Source: Chiua virens (taxonomy: Eukaryota; Basidiomycota; Agaricomycetes; Boletales; Boletaceae). From it: 64,000 bases of DNA. The stretch covers positions 1,302,001 to 1,366,000 of the forward strand of contig JAHNUO010000004.1 of NCBI GenBank assembly GCA_019787685.1, given 5' to 3'. The notes beneath the pieces are model-generated. The model worked only from the letters and a program-made list of their open reading frames with translations. It had not been told where the DNA came from and did not search any database. The first letter of the stretch is position 1. Each line of letters opens with the position of its first letter. Below, in pieces: positions 46,392 through 58,239 of the stretch. Made by a program: the position numbers and the translations under genes.

Positions 46392-47331
46392 ATGCCTCAC
46401 TCAAAACGCTCAAAACTCGGTGAGATCGAGAGACCGTATGCCTAACTCGTGGAGAATAACACCTCGTTGACCAGTATCGCTCACGAAGGTCTCAAAAAAG
46501 ACCAGAGAACACAAAAATGCGCTGCTGAACGAGGTGTGCACAACGTCCGGATCGTTTTCACCGCCCCAACGAAAGACATTGGTAGATTCAACAAAGCGCA
46601 GAAAAATGGAGTTACTGCTGGTTGTTCGAAGTCGGTGCGATGCGTAACACACATCTCAAAACCTGTCCGAAATCTCTGGAGAGAGTGAGTTGAGACCATC
46701 ACAGAAATCTATTCGTCCTGACTGCACTTTAGTTCAGCACGGATATTTTTTGGTAGGGCTGCGGTGATGGCAAAGGCACTTGGAAATACACCAGAAGCAG
46801 AGCATCGGCCAGGATTGCATAAACTTGCCGAGGTATGTGGTTGCTGGTCTTTCTCGCCCTTTCATGCTCACCATATGGCAGAAAATAAAAGGCCAAGTTG
46901 GTTTGCTGTTTACCGATACAGACCCAGAGGAAGTAATCGAGTGGTTCGAGGACTTCCAACAAGCCGACTTTGCACGGACGGGTAACATCGCCAGCCGGAC
47001 AGTGATACTCCCTGCGGGCCCCGTGATGCGAGTACACTCGGACCCACCAGAACCGTTCCCACACAACGAGGAGCCTCAGTTGCGTAAACTAGGGCTATCT
47101 ACGACATTGAAGAGGGGTGTTCCTACCCTGGAAGCATCGCACAAGATATGCGACAAAGGCAAGGCGCTGACGAGCGAGCAGGCACAGCTACTGAAGCTAA
47201 GTGGAGAGAAGATGGTGGTGTTCAAAGTGGGACTGAAGGCACGGTGGGATTCTAAGACAGGACAAGTGATACAAATGGATAGCGCCGTGTCTGCAGGGGA
47301 TGAGAACGAAGGCGAGCAGATGGATGAATAG
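46392..47331 (+). CDS. MRT4: Ribosome assembly factor Mrt4, one base extra
   Basis: P0-like factor of pre-60S assembly. Exons 46392-46419, 46475-46533, 46586-46684, 46733-46832 and 46882-47331; about 244 aa when corrected. Landmarks: MPHSKRSKLVSLTKVSKKTR, EKWSYCWLFEVGAMRNTHLK, WRDSARIFFGRAAVMAKALG, KGQVGLLFTD and PQLRKLGL...TLKRGVPTL. In exon 3 the frame must shift between HLKT and VRNLWR, so one base near 46664 (ACCTGTCC) is extra; no splice choice repairs it. Because this gene is conserved and otherwise intact, an assembly error is the simplest reading. Divergent from LIA1 with 62 bp between starts. Confidence 0.85.
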
Positions 47332-47481
47332 TAAATACCATGTGCATCGTTGCTAATACCTAATAATGGTATTAGCGTCTTTGATCTCGACGTGCACGAG
47401 AACGTTGCTATTTTGTGCGTGTACAAGTGGGTCTAGATATCGAAATTTCGGCGGCCATCATCGATATCGACCTTATCGATT

Positions 47482-50400
47482 ATGTGGTTGCCCAACAGTG
47501 CTGCCCTTCTTGGCTTATTCCTTTGGCAGCAGCCCTTTACACCACCCCCACTCCCAAGTTCGCTGGAAACGATGCCCGCCGAGTTTGCTCTCAAAGCAAC
47601 CCCCGAGGTTCTCTCCCCTCAGGCCATGCTGACCTTGCCTAGGCCGGGTGCCCCCCTTCCTAACCCGGCCGGCGATTTGGCACTCATTCCTGTCAGCAGG
47701 TACTCTTTCGACGATCGCAAGTCAGTTTGTGGTGCTGTAAACCCACTTATGAACCCCGTGACTGATGTCCATGGTATAGATCCCACAAGTCGCTTGCCAT
47801 AACCCCCATCACAGCTGGATCAACTCCATACGAGCTCCCGCTTCCCGACGGCGGCGAATTATTTTGGCTCGACGACCGTACCATCGCCCATGTCATCGAG
47901 ACGGGCGCAGACAAAGAGAAGAAGCAAGAAATGTTCACCATTCCAGTCACATTCACAGGAAGCGGGATTAGTGTCGGACAGTCGGTCTCTATCGGGTCTC
48001 TCCCTGTCACCACCGCCGCAGACTTCCGCTATGCGTACGATGCTGGGAGGCTCGTATTCTCCGCGTATGTTCATGCGGATGGCGATCTGAATCTCGTCAA
48101 GGAAAATGACAAAAATTACGAGAACCGGGGCAACACTGCTTTGATCTACGACGAGACGTTTGAACGTCAGTGGGACACTTGGGTTGGTCCCAAGCACAAG
48201 TCTCTTTTCACTGTCAAGTTGTTCAAACACTTCCATCACGGAACATTCGTCCTTGGGGATGACTTCACCAATGTCCTCAAGGGCACTACTTTGGTACATC
48301 ACTTATCAACCACAAATCGATTTATATCACTCATAGATGTCTTGCTAGAGCTCTCCTGTCGAACCTTTTGGTGGAACAGATGATTTTGACGTCTCTGGCA
48401 GTCAGATCATCTTCACTGCCAAGGATCCCGAGCTCCCAAAAGCAATTCACACGAAGCAGAATGTGCGGTCGTCGATTCTTCCGAGTCCATTTCTACGTAT
48501 TAACTGATCTTAGATATACCTTGTTGGCCTTGACGGCTCCAACCTCACGGAACTCACTTCTGGCGTGCATGGTGCAACTCATGCCCCCGTTTTCAACCAC
48601 CAAAGTAAAAAAGTAGCATGGCTTCAGTTGGATGAAGACGGCCATGAATCAGATAGGTAACCATTTTACCATACAATTCTCTGCACGGGCGGTCATAATA
48701 CTTGATGTAGGGCCAAAGTTGTCATTCGCGACCTCGAAAAAGACGTCAGTTTCACGATCACCCAGGATTGGGATCGTTCCCCAAGTGCCTTGGCGGTAGG
48801 TAGCGACACTCTATTTCCTGACTTTATACTAGAATGACATCCATCCAGTTCTCGAAGAACGGCGAATTCATCTACCTTGTCGCGGAGGACATTGCTAGAG
48901 TCAAAATTTTCACCCTCCCGATTCCTCCAACTCCAAGCAAATCTACTGCACATCCCACACTCGCGCCGCCATACAACACTCCCGTTGCTCTGACCGACAC
49001 GCATACCGTGTCAGGTTTGCAGGTACTCTCGGACGGCCGTCTCGTTTTCGCGCTGTCCTCGCTTATGTCCCCGAATGATGCCTACGTTATCGGTAACCTC
49101 CAACAAGTCGAGGCGGACATCCTAAGGAATGCAGCAAGCCCTGTTAAGGCCGAACTCGGCCAGATCACTGACTTTTCGGCTACATCTCTGCAGGGAAAAT
49201 ACCTCCACCCTGGAGAAGACTTCTGGTTCAAGGGGGCGGAACACAACATCCATGGATGGATTCTCACACCCCCCGGTTACAAGCCCACGGACGTAAAGAA
49301 ATGGCCTGTCGTTTTATTGATCCATGGTGGTAAGTCTCGCCATACTCTCGCGAGCGACGGCTGCTGACGTAGGGTGATCTAGGTCCTGAAGGCTGCTGGG
49401 CCGATTCTTGGTCTACTCGTTGGAATCCGAATGGTCAGTGATCGTCTAGTACTGGCCGTTATCATTCGGATTCCAATATCTGTCAGTCTTTGCAAACCAA
49501 GGTTATGTCGTCGTGGCGATCAACCCCACCGGATCCACTTCGTTTGGTCAGAGTGCGTCAAAATTTATTTTACATGATTCGTTAGATCGCTCAGCAAACC
49601 TCGCAGACTTGACCGAGGGGATCAAAGGAGACTGGGGAGGAAAGCCCTTTGTAGATCTCAGAAACGGATGGAAATATGTCTTGGAAAACTACCCTCAGGT
49701 GCATATTCCGGATCAAACCCTGCTCCCCGTCGCGCAGCTCACAGTATTGATTCAGATTGACCCTGAGCGCGCAGTCGCCGCTGGCGCCAGCTACGGGGGC
49801 TACGCTATCAAGTGAGTTGCGCTTACATCTTACGCATTCATGAATCCGCCTTACGGGGCCACTTTCAGTTGGATTCAAGGAAACCCAGAATTCGGCTTCG
49901 GTTTCAAGGCCTTGGTGTGTCATGATGGTGTAAGCTATCTTACTGTTGATGTCAATGCCCCGTCCATCGAACTTGAGATTACGCTAGGTATTTGATACGA
50001 CGTACAATGGTTATGCGACCGACGAACTCTTCTTTGTACGTATATGCCGCCATCGAATCTATCAGGACCCTTCTGATAATCGCACTAGTTCAACCACGAA
50101 TGGGGAGGCCGTCCCTGGGACGAGGAGTCGTTTGCACTTTCTCGCAAGTACGTCACTACCTCTCAGCATTCGCGATCTTAACTCAATTCCGGTCGCGGTG
50201 TACAGGTACAGCCCCGCGTACACTGTGAAGAAATGGTCGACACCTGAGTTGATTATCCATGGGAGCAAGGATTATCGCTTGCCTGAGAGCGACGGCCTCG
50301 CGGTTTGGCACGCTCTGCAACAGTGCGGTCGTTTCAGCTTAGTTCTTGGCTACTCGCTGACACTGTCTCGGAAATTGTAGGCTAGGGGTACCCAGCCGAT

Positions 50401-50528
50401 TGGTGATTTTCCCTGACGAGAATCACTGGGTGTTGAACGCTGGAAACAGCTTGAAATGGCACCACGAGGTATTCAAGTGGTTTGACGAATTTGTTGGCGA
50501 AAACGCATCTGTCCGGTTACGTAACTGA
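47482..50528 (+). CDS. Secreted dipeptidyl-peptidase V (S9 family), copy 1
   Basis: S9 prolyl-oligopeptidase-type exopeptidase, normally secreted and involved in extracellular protein breakdown; about 750 aa in 15 exons (first 47482-47720, last from about 50382). A short hydrophobic leader (AALLGLFLWQQ) suggests a signal peptide. The beta-propeller part contains LTLPRPGAPLPNPAGDLAL and WLDDRTIAH. The alpha/beta hydrolase part carries NPTGSTSFGQ, the nucleophile GASYGGYA, Asp in HGSKDYRLPES and His in FPDENHW, so the Ser-Asp-His triad is complete. All introns used are GT-AG, about 50-60 nt. The stop is TGA 50526-50528 after ENASVRLRN. Copy 2 follows directly. Confidence 0.92.
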
Positions 50529-50975
50529 AGCGATTTGTGTGTACTGTACGAGACTTCCTCTACTTTGGATCTGTGATATATCATGTAGGAACGTCTATCC
50601 CACGGAAGAAATTACATTGTGATAGGTCAGGTCGTGGCGATTTCAAGGGAAAATACATGAATTCATGGTTTGGAACCAGTTAAAAACCGCAGGACGTTCG
50701 CGCCTGCATACTATATTTGGCAGGTCCCTCCACCGAAGTGGCGCGAACGACCACGAACATATTCAATACCACACCGAACTCAATGGCTTAGCAATGGTAT
50801 GTATTAGTTAGCCAACTCTATGGGCTGATATGAACCAAGCGTGTCGAACAGGAGAAACAATCTCCTCCAGGTCTAACCCCCTCTTTGACCTCCACGGAGA
50901 ACGCAAGTTGCTATTTTGTGTCTGTCAAAGCTGATCTAGATCTTGAAGTTTCACCATCAATATTAACATATCGAT
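50529..50975 (+). other. Spacer between the two DPP5 copies
   Basis: 447 bp. The 5' part resembles sequence 3' of copy 2 and the 3' part resembles sequence 5' of copy 1, so it is the junction of the tandem repeat and contains the copy 2 promoter. No separate gene was seen. Confidence 0.6.
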
Positions 50976-53900
50976 ATGTGGCTGTCTTACGACGTTGCCC
51001 TTCTTGGCTTGTTCGTCTGGCAGCAGTCCTTTACGCAACTCTCACTCGCAAGTAAACTGGAATCAAGAGTTCCCGCCGAATTTGCTCTCAAAACAGTCCC
51101 TGATGTCCTCTCCCCTCAGGACATGCTGACCTTGCCTAGGCCGGGTACCCCCCTTCTTAACCCGGCCGGCGATTTGGCACTCATACATGTCAGGAGGTAC
51201 TCTTTTGACGATCGCAAGTCCGTTTGTGGTGCTGTAAACCCACTTATGAACATCATGACTGATATTTATGATACAGAAAGCACAGGTCGCTTGCCATAAC
51301 CACCATCACCGTTGGATCACCTCCATACGAGCTCCCGCTTCCCGACGGCGGCGAATTATTTTGGCTCGACGACCGTACCATGGCGCATGTCGTCGAGACA
51401 GGCACGGACGACGAGGGGAAACAAGAAATGTTCACCATTCCAGTGACATCCACAGCAAGTAATATTAGTGTCGGACAGTCGGTCTCTATTGGGTCTTTTC
51501 CCGTTACTACCGCCACAGACTTTCGGTATGCATACGATGCTGGGAGGCTCGTATTCTCCGCGTATGTTCATGCGGACGGCGATCTGAATCTCGTCAAGGA
51601 AAATGACAAAAAGTACGAGAACCGAGGTGACAGTGCTTTGGTCTACGATGAGACGTTTGAGCGCCATTGGGACACTTGGGTTGGTCCCAAGCACAAGTCT
51701 CTTTTCACCGTCCAGTTGGTCAGACAGTCTAATGGAACATTCGTCCTTGGGGATGACTTTACCGATGTTCTTAAGGGCACCGCTTTGGTATGACACTTAT
51801 CCACAATGAAGCGATTCCATCACTTACGGATCTGTCGTTAGAGTTCTCCCGTCGAACCTTTCGGTGGTCTAGATGATTTTGATGTCTCTAGCAATCAGAT
51901 CATCTTCACTGCCAAGGATCCCGAGCTTCCAAAAGCAATCCACACGAAGCAGAATGTGCGGTTGTCGAACATTCCATTTGAATTTGTTAACCCGGTCTTA
52001 GATATATCTCGTTGGCTTTGATGGCTCCAACCTCATGGAGCTCACTTCTGGCGTGCATGGTGCAACTCGTGCCCCCGTTTTCAGCCACCAGGGTACAAAG
52101 GTAGCATGGCTTCAGCTAGATGAAGACGGTTATGAAGCAGACAGGTAAAGTATATCACTATACGACCCTTTGACCAAGCAGTTCTAACGCGTTATTTAGG
52201 GCCAAAGTTGTCATTCGTGACCTAGAAAAAGACGTCAGCTTCACTATCACCCAAGATTGGGATCGTTCCCCAAGAGCTCTGGCGGTGTGTGACGAAGCTG
52301 TGTTTCCTAGACACTGTGCTAGACTGATATTCATCCAGTTCTCGAGGAATGGCGATTTTATCTACTTTGTCACGGAGGACATTGCTAGGGTCAAAATTTT
52401 CACCCTTCCGATTCCTCCAACGCCAAGTGAATCCACCGCACATCCCACACTCGTGCCTCCATACAACACTCCCGTTGCTCTGACCGACACGCATACCGTG
52501 TCAGGTTTACAGGTACTCTCCGACGGTCGTCTCCTTTTCATGCAGTCCTCCCTCGCGTCCCCGGACGACGCATACGTCCTTGATAACCTCCAACAAATTG
52601 AAGCGGACATCCTAAGGAACGCATCCAGTCCTGTCAAAGCCGAACTTGGCCAGATCACTAACTTTTCAGCTGCACCTCTGCAGGGAAAATACCTCCATCC
52701 CGGAGAAGACTTTTGGTTCAAGGGAGCGGAGCAAGACATCCACGGATGGATCCTCACGCCTCCCGGTTACGAGCCCACGGACGTGAAGAAATGGCCTGTC
52801 GTTTTATCGATCCATGGCGGTAAGTCTTGCGACACTCTCGCAAGCGATGTTGACGACGTATGATCTAGGTCCTGAAGGCGCCTGGATTGATTCTTGGGAT
52901 AGTTGGAATCTGAATAGTGAGCGATCGTCTTTTGGCCATTATCTTCCTGGATTCCGATATCTGTCAGTCTTTGCGAGCCAAGGTTATGTCGCCGTGGCGA
53001 TCAATCCCACTGGATCCACTTCTTTTGGCCATAGTACGCGAGAATCTCTCTTTACCGTGCTCGTTGGATCGCTCAAAAAACTCCCGTAGATCTTACTGAA
53101 GGAGTCAAGGGAGATTGGGGAGAAAAGCCCTTCGTAGATCTCAGAAACGGTTGGGAATACCTCTTGAAAAACTACCCTCAGGTGCATACCCCGGATAAAT
53201 CGGGCCTGCTCCGAGTATTGTGCAGCTCACAGCATTGATTCAGATTGACCCTGAGCGTGCAGTCGCCGCTGGCGCCAGCTTCGGAGGTTACGCCATCAAG
53301 TGAGTTAATACGCTTACATCTTACGCATTCATGAATTCGCCTTACGACCCGACTTTCCCCAGTTGGATTCAAGGAAATCCAGACTTCGGCTTCGGTTTCA
53401 AGGCATTGGTGTCTCATGCTGGTGTAAGTCACATCTTACTGTCGATGAGCCAACGCCCTGTCCATTGAACTTGAGATTACGCTAGATCTTTGATACGACG
53501 TACTTCGGTTATGCGACCGACGAGCTCTTCTTTGTATGTATACGTCACTATCGAATCTAACCAGACCCTTCTGATAATCGCGCTAGCCCAACGACGAATG
53601 GGGTGGCCGTCCCTGGGAGGAAGAATCATTTGCACTTTCTCGCAAGTACGTCCTTGTCTCAGCCATCAGCGACCTCAACTCAATCCCGGTTGCGATGTAC
53701 AGGTACAGTCCCGCGTACACCGTGCAGAAGTGGTCGACGCCCCAGCTGATTATCCACGGGAGCAAAGATTACCGCATACCTGAGAGCGACAGCATCGCAG
53801 TTTGGCACGCTCTGCAACAGTACGGTCGTTTCAACTCAGTTCTTGGCTACTTGCTGACACTGCCACGGAAATTGTAGGCTAGGGGTACCCAGCCGATTGG

Positions 53901-54025
53901 TGATTTTCCCTGACGAAAACCACTGGATGAAGGATGCTGGTAACAGCTTGAAGTGGCACTACGAGGTATTCAAGTGGTTCGACAAATTTGTTGGCGAAAA
54001 CGCATCTGTTCCGTTGCGTAACTGA
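50976..54025 (+). CDS. Secreted dipeptidyl-peptidase V (S9 family), copy 2
   Basis: Same 15-exon structure and length as copy 1, with most residues identical and introns more diverged. The leader (VALLGLFVWQQS) again suggests secretion. The nucleophile motif is GASFGGYA instead of GASYGGYA; Asp (HGSKDYRIPES) and His (FPDENHW) are kept, so it should be active. Other differences include LESRVPAEF near the N-terminus and ENASVPLRN at the end (stop TGA 54023-54025). No frame break was found. The Tyr-to-Phe change beside the catalytic serine could alter kinetics; this is inference. Confidence 0.92.
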
Positions 54026-54257
54026 GCTCGGATTTCCTGTACATTTGAATTTATGACATCAAGTAGGAACCGTCTATCGTACGGAAGCAATTACATTGTG
54101 AGGTGTCAAGCCATACTGAAACACAGATGTTAGAAATGTGTTTTCTGATGCGAAAGAAAGCACGAGTTGCTAATGAATCATAAGTAGGGGAATAAATCAG
54201 GCGTAGAAACACAACGAATAAGTTCGATTTCAAGGAAGGACGGGCGAACAGGTGTAT

Positions 54258-55731
54258 TCATGACTGAGCAGCAGCCGAAGGTCGAATCTTCATAGTATTA
54301 GGTGGCGGCTTTTGCTTCCTGACCACGGACAGAGGGCGAGTCGTCGGCTGAAGTGGTTTCGGCACATTTTTAAAGGCGCGGGGCTTTTTGCGGTTTCTCT
54401 GTGAATGTGCCGTTAGAAATATGGAATCGGGATACCACGCTAAGTTAGCTGACCTCAACGCCAATCAACAATTCATCATCTTCATCCTCCGAAAGGGGTT
54501 GGTATTCTTCATTGTTTTGCTTGGAATGGGTGGCGTCATCTAGTTCTGATTCCTCTTCATCAATTTCAACGTATGCTCGTTTTGCAGCTACTTTCCGTTT
54601 AGCGCGCGGAGCTGCCTTCCCAGGTTCCTTATTTCGCGGAGGCAGATTTGATGTTCTTCGCGCGGAAGCTGAAACACTTGCATCCAGTGTTCTTTCGTCT
54701 GGCTCAATGCTTTCTTCTTTCACAGGGACCTCTACGACAGCCTGGACGCGGCGGATGAGTACCTGGCGAGACCCGTTTGATGCAGATTCGGGTCGGGAGG
54801 CAGGGTGGGTAGTATCTTGCACGGATCGCTGCCGTGCGCTGCGTTGGTTCTCAGACAATGGTGTTGGCAACTGAACGATAGGGCCTGAGCGGGTTCGATT
54901 TGCGCCCGACGTGGCTTTGGAGGTGGATGGTGCCGACTTGGGTGGCGGGTGTTCTTTCGAACCTGGACTGACGGAATCGAACGCAGAGGTACGCTGTAAC
55001 CGTGTGGAAGCAGACAGGTCACCCATGGCGGAATATCTCGGTGCTGGGGTGTACGGGGTAGCCGATATTGGGGCGTGTCCGCTCTGGACAAGTACTCAGG
55101 CAGCAACACGCAAATCGAGCCAAGAAACCATACCAAGCTCAGTTGCTCTGCTACGAGCGCTTCCACTCGTGCAGCCAGTTTTGATCGCTCTTGTTCTACG
55201 CGAAGAAATTGTTCTTTCCAGCTGACGGCTTCCTGTCTCGACGTCTCTTCGAGGCGAAGACACTGGTTTTTCCATTGCGTAGCTTCTTCGCGTAATTGGG
55301 TAATGGATTCCAGATGGTGATTGATCTATCATGATGAATGATGAAAAACGCGTCAGAGTTGAGAGAGAAGACCGTACGGCTAATGCTGCTTGGTTCGCCT
55401 GGTGAGGGTGAGATGGGATGACGCGTGAAACACGAGGGAATTCGCGTACGGCTGCTTTCCATACACTTGACTCCTCTTTCCAAGCTTGTTCTTCGAGCCT
55501 GTATGCGTGCAGCGTGTTGACCGCCTCGTCGCGTTCTCGGCGAGCTTCACGCGCGTCTGCGGTTGCTTGTGTGACGTCGTTGCGTGCCTGGTCTTGTGCT
55601 GCGGTGAACTAGGAAAGAATTAGATTCAGCAAGCGATGCAATACTGGATAAACTAGGCATACGGCGAGGGTGGCTGCCCTGTTGAAGGAGTTGAGTGCGT
55701 CTGAAAGGATTGCAGAGGGAGACTTGCTCAT
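54258..55731 (-). CDS. Coiled-coil protein with basic, disordered C-terminus (orphan)
   Basis: Five exons (55731-55663, 55608-55450, 55325-55134, 55083-54454, 54398-54258) give 396 aa. I recognise no named family. Residues about 24-140 are a long charged coiled coil (DAREARRERDEAVNTLHAYR; NHHLESITQLREEATQWKN; WKEQFLRVEQERSKLAARVE). The rest is Ser/Pro-rich and disordered, then basic (APRAKRKVAAKR) and acidic (DEEESELDD; SEDEDDELL), ending RNRKKPRAFK and KIRPSAAAQS. The layout suggests a nuclear or chromosomal scaffold, but this is speculative. It diverges from the small gene at 55811 with 79 bp between starts. Confidence 0.75.
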
Positions 55732-55810
55732 TGTCCGTGGTCAACCCATTTCGGGGATTGCCGAGGGATACAGAGCGTGACATGGCAATGACATCACAAC
55801 CACAATCACT

Positions 55811-56166
55811 ATGAACCTGCACCAAATACTCAAGGACGCCCACAAGAACGGGTCAGCTCGCACGGACGAAGGCCAGACTTTCAAGAAACCCTTTCAAACG
55901 GTCGGTCATCCACAAACTATAGACCACAACATGCACGACGATTTCGTTCATAACCCGCCCAAGGTACATAGACTCGTCTTAAACACCTCCTGTGTAGACC
56001 GAACTTTCTCCAGAACATTGTCGAGGGCGAATATGCAACCCGCTCAAGTCACAGATGGCCTAATGCGGCCAAAAATGAAGGCACGCGTAATCAAGAAGGG
56101 TTGGGCCGAGTCAAACAAGCTGACGTCCAAAGGGAACTGATTGAAGAGAACTCAGTCCACTCTTAG
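55811..56166 (+). CDS. Small orphan protein (101 aa)
   Basis: Two exons (55811-55963 and 56014-56166) with a good 50-nt GT-AG intron (AAG|gtacat...ctccag) give 101 aa starting MNLHQILKDAHKNG. It is hydrophilic, rich in His, Asn and Lys, without a membrane segment or known domain. Without splicing, a frame of similar length ends at 56140, so the call rests on splice signals and composition. The stop is 89 bp from the convergent end of ERV46. Confidence 0.5.
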
Positions 56167-56255
56167 GGTGTGGTCAAAATACAGGGGATCGATCGATCAC
56201 AGACAGGAGTGATGGTCAATGTATGATACGAATGGTGACCTACAGCGTACGATGT

Positions 56256-57978
56256 CTACAGCAGTTTTGTGCTCCCGTTCGCACCACCCTTCTTGAGCCT
56301 GCGCCCAGTTGCAAACAGTATGCTGTCCAACAATGCAGCGACAGTCAATACTCCTCCGACAATCGCACACGTCCTGAAACGAAACTGAGACGTGTACTAC
56401 AACCCAAGAAAAGATACTCACGATGTAAGGAAATGTGCAAAGGATTGTCTTGTTTCGGAGTGGACAACAAGAATAGGCGAGATTTCAAAATTGAAGAACG
56501 CGCCTATACAAGAATTCAGTCACCTATCGGTCGCGGGCCTGAGTCGCATACCTGGAGCTCCCGAAAATCCATGATGCGTGTAAACTCCTTGTCCGTCCTC
56601 TTCACCTGAACCTTTCATCAAGTCTCGCTCAAAGTGAGTTACGCTATATTGGTGCGAATTGATCTAGCGTCTCCAAGTCAGTCTCCACATTGCGCTGAAG
56701 TAGGTGTTTTACACACAGATTTTCCGTCCAAGGTCCTAAATTGCGTCGAGACGACCTTCAGGAAATACTGGAACATATATTGAGCCTTCGTGGTCTAAAA
56801 AAGTGTCAAGTTCAGTAACCATTCACGCTTGCGTGGACAGTCCACCAACTCTGGCTTCAAAGCCGTCCAAGGGATTCTCTTCAATACCCATACGCTTCTT
56901 CAGTTCTTTTCCTTTCTTTGACTTGGTTGGATTATACTCGTCGTCAGCCATAAAGAAGAATTCATGGACGATGTGAGAGAAATCGTGGATGTAGTGGTCA
57001 TCCTTCAAGTAGGGCACCAGGTCGTAAAAGTGTCGACTATTAGTTTGGTATGATCTTCCCGGAGATATGTTGATGTTGCCGACAACTTTGTTGACGCGAA
57101 TGCGTCCAGAGACACTGCAACCCTCCTCTGCCTGTTCCCTGAGTCTGTCCGACCACCCTTCTTGAACGCACTGTCACACAGTAAACTATGAGCCACAAAA
57201 AAAATTCGCAACAATTATGCGACTTGCCTGTTCGATATCATCGGGATTCCCAAAGCTCCAACCCTTGTTCGTGTATGCCTGTCTAACGTCCTCACAACTG
57301 TTGCAGCATCCAGTCTCGGGCTCCACACCGCCGTAACAGGAACCACAATACCCGGACCCACGCATCTCTGCCAACTTATCAATCTCGTTACGCAGTTCCC
57401 CAGCACGCTGCCCAGGAACGTCGACCCCAATCTTTGTGAGTCGTTTCTTGATAATGTTGTGGGACACGTCGCGCTGCTGCTCCCCAGAAATATCCATGAC
57501 GTCAAGGCTAAGCACTGAGAATTATTGAATCATCCAGGATCGGGATGACATAGGACTTTAGCGGTGAAAAAGCGCAGATTGGAAAGGCACCACTCACAGT
57601 AACAAGGGACATGAGGGAATGTCACATTTAGCTTCACGCTCAATTTTTGTCCACGGCTTCGATCAACGACAACTGAAGTGTCCACTCCAACCCTTCTGTA
57701 ATCGAAAAACTCCATGGTGGTGAAAGCCAGTATAATACATGCCGAAATGAGTGTCACTGGAAGAAAGAGGACGTAAGTTTGGGCGAGGAAGCAAGAAAGA
57801 AATGTAGGTCGCACAAAGAGCCCCGGTGCGCGTCTTCACTTTCACATCTTCCGTTGTCTGGTAGAAGACATATCGTAAGTCATGGATGCCGACGTGTCAC
57901 ACGAAAGCGTAAACAATGACTACTAACCTTCCCGAAGGCATCAATGCCTTTGAGTCCTGCTAGAAAGCCCTTTGCCAT
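56256..57978 (-). CDS. ERV46: COPII vesicle protein Erv46 (ERGIC3)
   Basis: ER-Golgi cargo receptor that works with Erv41. Exons 57978-57928, 57857-57815, 57756-57598, 57514-57228, 57170-56850, 56794-56717, 56663-56552, 56503-56422 and 56373-56256 give 416 aa. The N-terminus is MAKGFLAGLKGIDAFGK, then a membrane helix (LISACIILAFTTM). The lumenal cysteine cluster GYCGSCYGG...CCNSCEDVRQAY, YLKDDHYIHDFSHIVHEF and the second membrane segment (CAIVGGVLTVAALLDSILF) are typical. Intron 4 has the GC donor CAG|gcaagt at 57227. The donor after DGFEAR is either gttggt (used here) or a GC site ten codons later. Confidence 0.93.
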
Positions 57979-58239
57979 CGCACCAGTACGTGGTCAAGAA
58001 GACGACCGTGGAAATAGCAAAGTATGGGTAGAAATTAGCTGAGAACAGCGCCGGAACTTGGGAGGAGCAATTTCTACATCACGTGATGATAGACGTGTCA
58101 CCTCCGGGGCAAACCCGGGAGTCAAAACTTATCAGGCCATCAGTCAGTCAAGAATGTGTAAAATCCTCTGGTACTCCCATCAAGCGAGTCACATTAGTAG
58201 TATGAAATGTAGATAGGTGGTCAAGCCAACTGAGCTTCA

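Larger units (their letters stand above)
47395..54110 (+). repeat. Tandem duplication (~3.49-kb period) of the DPP5 gene
   Basis: Two units in direct orientation carry the complete gene plus part of both flanks: both have TTGCTATTTTGTG before the start and GGAAGNAATTACATTGTGA after the stop. Corresponding start codons are 3494 bp apart. Exon-intron structure is the same in both. Confidence 0.85.
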
